The notes under the pieces are model-generated. The model was given only the letters and a program-made list of their open reading frames with translations, was not told where the DNA came from and searched no databases. Positions 1-7,193 of a stretch of 64,000 nt of DNA are shown one piece after another (position 1 is the first letter of the stretch; each line of letters begins with the position of its first letter). The position numbers and the translations under genes were made by a program. Location of the stretch: positions 1 through 64,000 of the forward strand of contig MWCA01000011.1 in NCBI GenBank assembly GCA_002069785.1. The letters are read 5' to 3'. This DNA is from Lentisphaerae bacterium ADurb.Bin242. Lineage in GTDB: Bacteria; Verrucomicrobiota; Lentisphaeria; Victivallales; UBA1829.

Positions 1-219
1 AGTTTACCACGGATGATGCACGAGTGAAGTTGCGTCGCCTTTACCCATCTTTTCAAGCTTGACTGGACACTAGGACAGGTGCGGAAGACGGCTGTTCGCC
101 TCCCGATCCCGAGGCGCGGCCCGACGCATTTCCGATGAATTCTGCTGTTTCAAAATCATTATTCAAGGTTGCCTATTTCCTTTTCGATGCTACATTACCC
201 GGAAAAGGATTGCGGCTTC
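1..219. other. No gene recognised (left edge)
   Basis: This is the stretch before hydE. I see no supportable coding region: short reading frames entering from the left edge stop at about positions 27 and 60. A perfect 6-bp inverted repeat (CGCCTC at 97-102, GAGGCG at 111-116, 8-nt loop) could form a hairpin, but no T-run follows, so it is not a convincing terminator. No good promoter for hydE was recognised. Confidence 0.4.
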
Positions 220-1308
220 ATGAGAAAAGAACTGTCGGACAAACTGGATGCGGAAGCGCCTCTCACTCCCGCCGACCTTCGGGAACTCCTTCTGCTGAAG
301 GAGGAGGCCGATCTCCAGAGCCTTTACGAAGCCGCCTACCGGATCAAGGTCAAATATGTCGGAAAACGGGTCAATCTCCGAGGGCTGATCGAGTTCAGCA
401 ATCTCTGCACGAAAAACTGCTATTATTGCGGAATCCGGCGGGACAACACCCATGTCAAGCGCTACCGGATGACTCTAGAGGAGATTCTGCGCGAAGCCCG
501 CTGGGCCGATGAAATCAAGCTGGGGTCCGTCGTGCTCCAGAGCGGGGAACGTTCGGATGCGGAGTTCGCCGATTTCGTGGAAAGCGCCGTGAAGGGGATC
601 AAGGAAATTTCCGGCGGCGCCCTCGGGATCACGCTTTCCTGCGGGGAACAGAACGAGGAAACCTACCGCCGCTGGTTCAACGCCGGGGCGCACCGGTATC
701 TACTGCGGATCGAAACCAGCAACCCGGAATTCTACCGCCGCCTCCACCCCGCGGACCACTCCTATGAACAACGGAAAAACTGTCTCGCCCTGCTGAAAAA
801 AGCGGGATTCATGACCGGCTCCGGCGTGATGATCGGAGTCCCCGGCCAGACGGTCGACGATCTGGTTTCCGACCTTCTGTTCTTCCGAGACCAGGACCTC
901 GACATGGTCGGCATGGGCCCCTACATCGTCCACGACGACACCCCGCTTGCGAAACAGTTCCCGGACTTCGCCGCGCATAAGGAGGACCAGCTTGTCCTGG
1001 CCCTGAAAATGATCGCCGTGACCCGGCTTTTCCTGAAGGACGTCAACATCGCCTCCACCACCGCGCTCCAGGCGCTGCGCGAGGACGGCCGCGAAACCGG
1101 ACTTCTCGCCGGAGGCAACGTCATCATGCCCAACATCACGGAGACGCGCTACCGGGACTCCTACCAGCTTTACCGGGGCAAACCGGGCCTCAAGGATGCG
1201 CCCGAAAACGGAATGACCGCCCTGAAAAAGATGATCGAATCCATTGGGGAAACCATCGCCTTCGGGGAATGGGGCGACTCTCCCCACTTCCGGAACAAAT
1301 CCCGGTGA
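220..1308 (+). CDS. hydE: [FeFe]-hydrogenase maturation radical SAM enzyme HydE
   Basis: Predicted cytoplasmic radical SAM enzyme needed with HydF and HydG to build the diiron (H-cluster) site of [FeFe] hydrogenase. The 362-aa product carries the CX3CX2C [4Fe-4S] motif (Cys63, Cys67, Cys70) after an IEFSNLC stretch, then YRMT, VLQSGE, RYLLR-ET, GVPGQT-DDL and DMVG-GP blocks typical of HydE. The ATG at 220 was chosen because it gives the usual family length and an N-terminus that aligns with characterised HydE; an in-frame ATG at 169 would add 17 residues. The second, non-essential C-terminal Cys cluster seen in some HydE proteins (such as Thermotoga) is absent. HydF, HydG and the hydrogenase are not in the window. 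The gene implies hydrogen-producing or hydrogen-using anaerobic metabolism. Confidence 0.9.
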   Translation: MRKELSDKLDAEAPLTPADLRELLLLKEEADLQSLYEAAYRIKVKYVGKRVNLRGLIEFSNLCTKNCYYCGIRRDNTHVKRYRMTLEEILREARWADEIKLGSVVLQSGERSDAEFADFVESAVKGIKEISGGALGITLSCGEQNEETYRRWFNAGAHRYLLRIETSNPEFYRRLHPADHSYEQRKNCLALLKKAGFMTGSGVMIGVPGQTVDDLVSDLLFFRDQDLDMVGMGPYIVHDDTPLAKQFPDFAAHKEDQLVLALKMIAVTRLFLKDVNIASTTALQALREDGRETGLLAGGNVIMPNITETRYRDSYQLYRGKPGLKDAPENGMTALKKMIESIGETIAFGEWGDSPHFRNKSR

Positions 1309-1370
1309 CGGAATCCGGAATGCGCCCGGATTTCAGCGCGGATACCTCAAAACTCCTGATGCTATGACAA

Positions 1371-1433
1371 GGTAGGTTCGGGACTCCGTTCCCGAACTGA
1401 ATCCCAGTTCGGCAGAGGACTGCCGAACCTACC
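1371..1433. repeat. Double-hairpin palindromic intergenic element
   Basis: A 63-bp element bounded by a perfect 10-bp inverted repeat (GGTAGGTTCG at 1371-1380, CGAACCTACC at 1424-1433). Inside lie two further perfect hairpins: an 8-bp stem (1376-1383 with 1390-1397, 6-nt loop) and a 9-bp stem (1407-1415 with 1420-1428, 4-nt loop). The arms share the core GTTCGG, so the single strand can fold as two hairpins or as one long stem. It lies between the 3' ends of convergent hydE and hrpA. It has no T-run, so it resembles a REP/BIME-like or MITE-like dispersed element more than an intrinsic terminator. I noticed no second copy in this window. Confidence 0.6.
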
Positions 1434-1527
1434 GGAACACCGCCTCGGAAAGGAGATATGAGTTCAAAAAAATTTTGACGACAGCCCCGTGACCGCAGTA
1501 AATTCCTTATACGGAAACATCCGGATT

Positions 1528-4500
1528 TCAGGTCAGGCGCAGGACTTCCCATTCGCGCTCGAGGACGGCTTCGGAACATTTGACCAGAGGCTTCATTTCG
1601 GGCGTGTAAACGGAAATCCGCGCCTCTTCCAGAAGCAGAAGAAATGCAAGCAGCCCCGGCGAATTTTCGACTCCTTTCATCATTTCCGCCGCCATGCGGA
1701 ACTTGCGGACGAACCGTTCCAGCGGAATGCCTTTCGAGCGATCTTTTTCCGGGGCGTCGAAGGCCCGGCGGAGACGGATCGACAACGCTTTCAGATACCG
1801 TTCCGTCCGCAGGAAAAGGTCTCCGGTCCGCAGAAATCCCGGACGGAAGAACAGGGACAATTCCGCTTCCGCATCGAGACGCGTTTCCGAACCGGCGCGG
1901 AGGCGGTTGATCCCCTTCCTGACCTCCAAAAGAAGCGGATAAATCTTTTCCAGCGTGTCGAACCATTTCCGTGCACAATCCGCCACGGTGTCGCGGGAAT
2001 CCTCCGTCCTGCGCTCGAATTCGCCGCGGCTCCGGATGGCCCACAGGTCCCCGCCGAGTGCTTCCGCCGTGGCGTTGTCCAGAATATCGTCCCGCCAGTC
2101 CGGGTAATGAAGAAAAAATTCCAGTTCCATGGCAGGACCCGGCTTGAACATAGTTTTGAGAGGCTTGAGAATCTGGGGCAGACGGAGCCGCCAGAGTTTC
2201 AGCACGGCTTTCGCATGGTTTTTCCGCGCCTCGCTCTCCTCCAGAAAGAGTTCGCGTCCGATGGTCTCCCCCAGATCGGCCAGCGCGGGAAACGCGCGGA
2301 TTGGATTTTTCGCTGACAGCGGGAGCGTTTCCGGCAGGTCTTCATCCCCGGGCCAGGAGTCCGGCGCGGCGGCATGAAACTTTTTGACGGTCGGCAGGGC
2401 GTGGCTCAGCCTTGAATCCTTCCGGCTTTCTTCCGGAAACGAACGATGGATTTTCACACGTCCCCGTTCATCGATGACCGCCAGTTTCATTGTCAGATAT
2501 TCGGGCAGTTCGATCGGCTCGAAAGTCTCCGGACCGGGCGCCTCCCCCCGGTATTTCTCCAGAAAATCCGAAAGGGACGCGGCGAGGCTCCGTCCGGTGA
2601 AGATGCCTCCGTTGCGGTATTCCTCCAGGAAGGCCTGCTGAACCTCTTCCAGCGGCATGTATTTTTTCCGCAGGTTTTTCGGAAGGGAGCGCAGGAGGAA
2701 TCCGACTTTCTCCTCCAGATACCCGGACACCAGATATTCCGGAAAATACGGGTTCAGGAGGTTCAGGAACTCCTGTTTGACCTCCATGGTGATGCCGTCG
2801 TTTTTCTCACCGGGATCGAAGACGTAGTGAAGCGGAAAACGGACTCCGGAACAGGTGAGGAAATCCGGGTAGTCCTCTTCGGGAAGCTCGTCGAACGGGA
2901 TCATTGCAATGTCGTCCGGCTCGGGCGAATAGTCCTTCTGAGTACGGAGAAAATCTTCCTTGAGCGCATTGACCGAATGAATGTTTTTCGGGAGATGGGA
3001 ATCAAAATGAGCGTAAATGGCCCGGGTGTCCAGAAGGGCGTCCGGACGCCGCATTTTCGTTTCCAGCAACCGGAGGCTTTCGAGAAGCGCGTTGTATCCG
3101 TCCACCCAGGAGCCGGGGAGCCGGACCAGCCCCGCCGCCAGTCCCTCGCGGATAAACACGGAACGGGCTTCGTCCGGGCGAACCTTGGCATAGTGACAGC
3201 GGCGGCCGGGATGGATCAGAAGCTGTCCGGCAGTGACTTTCTCCCGCGCATAAACGAACCCGCTGTCGGGGTCCCACCGGATGAGGTCGTAGCTTTTCGA
3301 GCACAGATGAGGCGCAACCATTTCCAGCCATTGCGGCTGAACGACGGCATTGGTCCGGGCGAATACGCGGCTGGTCTCCACCAGCGCGAAGAACAGAATC
3401 CACGGCGGCGGATTTTTCCTCTTTGCGAGTGCGGAACCGGGGAAAAGAACAAACTTTTTCCCGTGCATGTCGGAATACAACTTCGATTCCGGATCGAAGC
3501 ATCCAAGCTGACGCGGCAGGGCGCTCATCAGCGCCTTGTGGACGGCGTCGGCGCAGAGATGCTCCAGATCGATTTCACGCGCACAATTCCAATGATTTTC
3601 GGCGCAGATCTCCCGGAGATCGTCCATGAGGTTCCGCCACTCGCGCAAGCGCCGGTAGTTCATGAAATTCTTCCGGGCAAAGTTGCGCAGGGCCTGGTTG
3701 GAGGACCGTTCGCGCAGGAGTTTTTCGACCGCGTCGTGGAGGATCAGGATGCCGATGAAATCGGAGTCCGCGCAGAAAAACGCGCGATGCGCCCGGTCGG
3801 CGGCGTCGGCGGCGTCGAAGGGGCGTTCCCGCGGATCGGGAATGCTCAGATACGCGGCGATCGCCACGATTTCCGGCAGGACTTTGTGATGTTCGGCGCT
3901 CATCAGCATTTTGGCCAGGTGCGGATCGAGCGGAATTTCCACCATCTTCCAGCCGGCGCGGGTGAGCTGTCCGTGTTCGTCGAGCGCAAGAAGGTCCCCG
4001 AGCATCTGCCGTCCCTCCCGAATCAGGGGCGGCGACGGCGGATCGATCAGGGGAAACGTTTCGATGGGTCCCAGCCGGAGCGCGGCCATCTGGAGCAGGA
4101 CCCCGGCAAGGGAGGAACGCTGGATTTCGGGCGGAGTGAACTCGGAAAATTCATGGAAGGCCTCCTCCGAATAAAGATGCACGCAAATGCCATCGCGGAC
4201 ACGTCCGCAGCGGCCCCGGCGCTGTCGGGCGCTGGCCTTGGAAACGGGTTCGATCCGGAGCTCCTGAATGCGGGTCCGCGGATTGTAGCGGCTGAGACGG
4301 ACCTGTCCGGAATCGATCACGAAACGGATTCCGGGAATCGTGAGGGAGGTTTCCGCCACGTTGGTGGCCAGAATAATCCGACGGCGCGGTCCGGGATGAA
4401 AGACCTTCTGCTGGTCCGCGGCGGAGAGCCGCCCGAACAACGGCAGAAGTTCCGTGTGCACAAGCTTGCGCCCGTCGAGGACGTCCATGCAGTCGCGGAT

Positions 4501-5385
4501 TTCGCGCTCGCCGGGGAGGAAGACCAGAATGTCGCCGCGATTGTCGAGGCCGGAAAGGAAATCCACGCCGCGGACGATGCTCTCCGTGAGTTCCTCGTCC
4601 TCTTCCGGCGGCAGATAGCAGTCCTCCACGGGAAACAGGCGTCCTTCGACCTCCACCACCGGCGCGCCGGAGAAGAATTCGGAGATGCGCGCCGCGTCCA
4701 GCGTGGCCGAGGAAATGACCACGCGGAGGTCTTTCCGGCGGGACAGAAGGCGGCGCACGTAACCGAGCAGAAAGTCGATGTTGAGGGAGCGTTCGTGCAC
4801 CTCGTCGAGGAGGATGCAGTCGTATTCCAGAAGGTCCGGATCGGAACGCGTTTCCGCCAGAAGGATGCCGTCCGTCATGAACTTGATCACGGTGTTCCGG
4901 GCGGTGCGGTCGTCGAAGCGGACCTTGTAGCCGACTTCAGCTCCGCATTCGCATTGCGTTTCGGCGGCGAGGCGGCGCGCCAGAGCGGACGCCGCGATCC
5001 GGCGCGGCTGGGTGCATCCGATCCGCCCGACCCGTCCGCAGCCGAGGGAGAGCGCGATCTTCGGGAGCTGGGTGGTCTTGCCCGATCCGGTCGAACCGCA
5101 GACGATCACGACGGGATGCGAACACATCGCTTCGGCAATCTCCGGGGCTTTGGGCGTGATCGGCAGGTCCGGAACCAGGTCGGCGTTCAGGGTGTCGGCA
5201 AAACGGTGAAGCGAATGGGCGGAGGTGTTTTCCAGTTGTTTTATGAATCCATGGAGTTCTTCCTCGCCCATCTGCGTGAGATTTTTGAAACGGTGCGAAA
5301 AACGGGCGCGGTCCCGCAGGAGGAGCCTGGAATGGAACTCCTTGGCAAGCTGTCTTTTTTCTTCCGGAGATTCTGCAATTTTCAT
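1528..5385 (-). CDS. hrpA: ATP-dependent RNA helicase HrpA (DEAH/RHA family)
   Basis: Predicted cytoplasmic DExH-box RNA helicase of 1285 aa, close to the roughly 1300 aa usual for HrpA. Motif I is GSTGSGKT (residues 97-104). Motif II reads DEVH (194-197) where DEAH is usual. SAT (motif III) and QRRGRCGR (motif VI) follow in order. A helicase-associated region and the long HrpA-specific C-terminus complete the protein. In E. coli HrpA acts in mRNA processing and in rescue of stalled translation. No Shine-Dalgarno is visible before the ATG at 5385. A TATAGT hexamer ends 5 nt upstream, which would put transcription start at or very near the start codon, so a leaderless mRNA is possible. It lies 40 bp downstream of the AraC-type gene on the same strand. 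Confidence 0.93.
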   Translation of the reverse strand: MKIAESPEEKRQLAKEFHSRLLLRDRARFSHRFKNLTQMGEEELHGFIKQLENTSAHSLHRFADTLNADLVPDLPITPKAPEIAEAMCSHPVVIVCGSTGSGKTTQLPKIALSLGCGRVGRIGCTQPRRIAASALARRLAAETQCECGAEVGYKVRFDDRTARNTVIKFMTDGILLAETRSDPDLLEYDCILLDEVHERSLNIDFLLGYVRRLLSRRKDLRVVISSATLDAARISEFFSGAPVVEVEGRLFPVEDCYLPPEEDEELTESIVRGVDFLSGLDNRGDILVFLPGEREIRDCMDVLDGRKLVHTELLPLFGRLSAADQQKVFHPGPRRRIILATNVAETSLTIPGIRFVIDSGQVRLSRYNPRTRIQELRIEPVSKASARQRRGRCGRVRDGICVHLYSEEAFHEFSEFTPPEIQRSSLAGVLLQMAALRLGPIETFPLIDPPSPPLIREGRQMLGDLLALDEHGQLTRAGWKMVEIPLDPHLAKMLMSAEHHKVLPEIVAIAAYLSIPDPRERPFDAADAADRAHRAFFCADSDFIGILILHDAVEKLLRERSSNQALRNFARKNFMNYRRLREWRNLMDDLREICAENHWNCAREIDLEHLCADAVHKALMSALPRQLGCFDPESKLYSDMHGKKFVLFPGSALAKRKNPPPWILFFALVETSRVFARTNAVVQPQWLEMVAPHLCSKSYDLIRWDPDSGFVYAREKVTAGQLLIHPGRRCHYAKVRPDEARSVFIREGLAAGLVRLPGSWVDGYNALLESLRLLETKMRRPDALLDTRAIYAHFDSHLPKNIHSVNALKEDFLRTQKDYSPEPDDIAMIPFDELPEEDYPDFLTCSGVRFPLHYVFDPGEKNDGITMEVKQEFLNLLNPYFPEYLVSGYLEEKVGFLLRSLPKNLRKKYMPLEEVQQAFLEEYRNGGIFTGRSLAASLSDFLEKYRGEAPGPETFEPIELPEYLTMKLAVIDERGRVKIHRSFPEESRKDSRLSHALPTVKKFHAAAPDSWPGDEDLPETLPLSAKNPIRAFPALADLGETIGRELFLEESEARKNHAKAVLKLWRLRLPQILKPLKTMFKPGPAMELEFFLHYPDWRDDILDNATAEALGGDLWAIRSRGEFERRTEDSRDTVADCARKWFDTLEKIYPLLLEVRKGINRLRAGSETRLDAEAELSLFFRPGFLRTGDLFLRTERYLKALSIRLRRAFDAPEKDRSKGIPLERFVRKFRMAAEMMKGVENSPGLLAFLLLLEEARISVYTPEMKPLVKCSEAVLEREWEVLRLT

Positions 5386-5425
5386 ACGATACTATAGCAC
5401 GCGAAAATGAAAAAACCATGCCTTT

Positions 5426-6292
5426 TCAGACGGCTTCGCCCGGAAGATGGCTTTGAGCCCGGTTTTGTGCGCGGTATTCGCCGGGCGTGAGGGCAAAGTG
5501 TTTTTTGAAGGAGCGGCAGAAATCCATGGAATTGAAAAAGCCGCAATGCTCCGCGATCTCAAAGATTTTCTGGTTGGAGGAACGGAGAAGCTCTTTCGCC
5601 AGATTCAGGCGCAATGTCAGCACAAATTGCATCGGAGTCGCCTTGAAATTCTGCTGCCAGACGCGATAGAAGGTCCGGTGGGAAATGCCATGCCGTTTCA
5701 GCAATGCGGGCAGATTGATTTTCCGGTTGAAATTTTTCTGGAGATGTCCGGCGATCGCCGTCACCGCGGGATTTTCGATGGTTTCAAGATTCCAGGTGTC
5801 CGAAGGCAGAATGCATTCCATGATAATTTGAAAAGCGACCATGTCCAGACGGTCCATCGTCCCCGGACGGGTCATGAAAATGCAAAGCTGCTGAAGTTCC
5901 GCGATCAGCTTTTCCATCCGTTCGGTAATGACCAGCGGATGACACCGCCCGTCGATCGTCAATCCCGCATCGATGAATTTTTCGCGGCACTCCTCCGGAT
6001 ATCCGAGATAGATTTCATCCCACGGCCGTTCCGCCTCGATGCAGCTGACGGTTCCCTTGTCCGCGACGGAATAGACGGGCGCTTTCACCTCATATCGTTC
6101 CCCGTGGGTCGCATCGTTCCAGTAGAGCTTTCCGCCGTAGCTTTTCAGGACCAGTCCGATGAACAGGGCATTTCTCGGCACGTGGAACACGGGATGATAC
6201 GTTCTCGGCATGAACCCGAAATATTGCAGAGGAAACGGAAAATGGACATAGCGTTTGAAGTGCTCTCTGGAAAACGAATATTGTCCAAGCAT
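5426..6292 (-). CDS. AraC-family transcriptional regulator
   Basis: A 288-aa regulator with an N-terminal sensing region (about 1-185) and a C-terminal AraC/XylS DNA-binding domain with two helix-turn-helix units (about 190-280). The LPALLKRHGISHRTFYRVWQ stretch is the first HTH, and EIAEHCGFFNSMDFCRSFKK the second, followed by the family-typical F-LTPGEYR ending. The start ATG at 6292 has a strong AAGGAGG site 8 nt upstream. The gene is divergent from the pseudopilin - DUF4838 - GHL6 operon, so it probably controls that operon in response to a glycan-derived ligand. The ligand cannot be deduced from sequence. A paired direct repeat in the shared upstream region is a candidate operator. Confidence 0.88.
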   Translation of the reverse strand: MLGQYSFSREHFKRYVHFPFPLQYFGFMPRTYHPVFHVPRNALFIGLVLKSYGGKLYWNDATHGERYEVKAPVYSVADKGTVSCIEAERPWDEIYLGYPEECREKFIDAGLTIDGRCHPLVITERMEKLIAELQQLCIFMTRPGTMDRLDMVAFQIIMECILPSDTWNLETIENPAVTAIAGHLQKNFNRKINLPALLKRHGISHRTFYRVWQQNFKATPMQFVLTLRLNLAKELLRSSNQKIFEIAEHCGFFNSMDFCRSFKKHFALTPGEYRAQNRAQSHLPGEAV

Positions 6293-6314
6293 AGGGACGG
6301 CCTCCTTGACGCTA

Positions 6315-6342
6315 AAAATACATCACTTCCCCGGAATAGCAA
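6315..6342 (-). promoter_or_regulatory. Candidate promoter of the AraC-type gene
   Basis: On the minus strand TTGCTA (6337-6342) and TATTTT (6315-6320) are separated by 16 bp, 23 bp or more before the start codon at 6292. The -35 box lies 4 bp from the nearer direct repeat, so autoregulation is plausible. This is called by eye only. Confidence 0.4.
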
Positions 6343-6346
6343 GCGC

Positions 6347-6377
6347 TTTTGGCATGAAATGATTATTTTTTGGCATG
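6347..6377. promoter_or_regulatory. Candidate AraC-type operator: two direct repeats 21 bp apart
   Basis: The 10-mer TTTTGGCATG occurs at 6347-6356 and again at 6368-6377, exactly 21 bp apart (two helical turns). That is the geometry of the araI1-araI2 half-sites bound by AraC. The pair sits between the divergent promoters of the AraC-type gene and the pseudopilin operon, 8 bp from the latter's -35 box. That position suits an activator that contacts RNA polymerase. Confidence 0.6.
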
Positions 6378-6385
6378 GATTCCCA

Positions 6386-6413
6386 TTGTGCGGCGGTCAT
6401 ATTCATGTATAAT
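6386..6413 (+). promoter_or_regulatory. Candidate promoter of the pseudopilin/GH operon
   Basis: A poor -35 (TTGTGC, 6386-6391) and a perfect TATAAT -10 (6408-6413) are separated by 16 bp, 27 bp before the start at 6441. A weak -35 beside a paired direct repeat fits an activator-dependent promoter. Confidence 0.55.
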
Positions 6414-6440
6414 ATCCATAGACAAAAAACAGGAGGGAAT

Positions 6441-7163
6441 ATGAAGTCCTTTGGGAAATATTTCACATTGATCGAACTCCTCATCGTGATTGCCATTATT
6501 GCGATTCTGGCGGGAATGCTGCTGCCGGCGCTGAACCGAGCCCGGGAGAACGCCCGGGCGATCGACTGCGTTGGAAATCTTCGCCAGATGGGGCTGGCCT
6601 GGCATGGCTATGCCGATGAAAACAAAGAATGGCTCCTTCCGGCGGTCAACATCGACGACAAGGGAATTTTTTCTTACGGCAAACTCGGCTGGATGGAATA
6701 TATGCTCTACCGGTACTTCACTCCGAGCCGGAAAACCATCAATACCGCCGGAAAAACGGGAAAAGAAAAGATATTCATTTGCCCGTCCGATCAGAATGTA
6801 CAGCGATATTATGCCAGCATTCCGCTCTATTTGAGCTATGGATACGGACGCAACATCAATCCGCTGAATGACCCTTCCCGGCCCAACACGGCACAGACCT
6901 TGTCGGACATCGCTTCCGTGGCTTCGAAAATGGTGGTGATCAGCGACAACTGGAAAAACCGCTCCATTACGGGAAACGGGGAAGTTCCGAGCCTGAATAA
7001 AGTGGAAGACATGGATCTGAAACCCTTCCATCCCCATCTTGGCGGACTGAATGTGCTCCATGCGGACGGACATGTAGACAAAAGTATCTACTGCCTGAGC
7101 TCCGGCGGGTTGGGCGCCCTCAAAATCTGGATCAAAGGATATGACATCCTCGAAAAGAAATAA
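6441..7163 (+). CDS. Type II secretion-like pseudopilin, H-X9-DG family
   Basis: A 240-aa prepilin-like protein. The N-terminus is a class III leader (MKSFGKY) followed by [19 protein letters not shown], the methylated hydrophobic helix cleaved by prepilin peptidase; Glu at position +5 after cleavage is present. A CxxNLRQMG block, an FICPSD block and a C-terminal H-X9-DG motif ([12 protein letters not shown]) mark the large PVC-type pseudopilin family. The start at 6441 follows a perfect AGGAGG at 6431-6436. It is the first gene of an operon with two glycan enzymes and is transcribed away from an AraC-type regulator. By family it should be exported and assembled in the envelope or on the surface. 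Its role with the hydrolases is unproven. Confidence 0.9.
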   Translation: MKSFGKYFTLIELLIVIAIIAILAGMLLPALNRARENARAIDCVGNLRQMGLAWHGYADENKEWLLPAVNIDDKGIFSYGKLGWMEYMLYRYFTPSRKTINTAGKTGKEKIFICPSDQNVQRYYASIPLYLSYGYGRNINPLNDPSRPNTAQTLSDIASVASKMVVISDNWKNRSITGNGEVPSLNKVEDMDLKPFHPHLGGLNVLHADGHVDKSIYCLSSGGLGALKIWIKGYDILEKK

Positions 7164-7193
7164 CGGAATTTTTTACCCATGAGGAAAATGACG

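Noticed and set aside
2446..5397. Plus-strand open frame of about 983 codons opposite hrpA
   Set aside because: It mirrors the codon bias of hrpA, shows no family motif, and has no promoter or ribosome site. The minus frame holds all helicase motifs.
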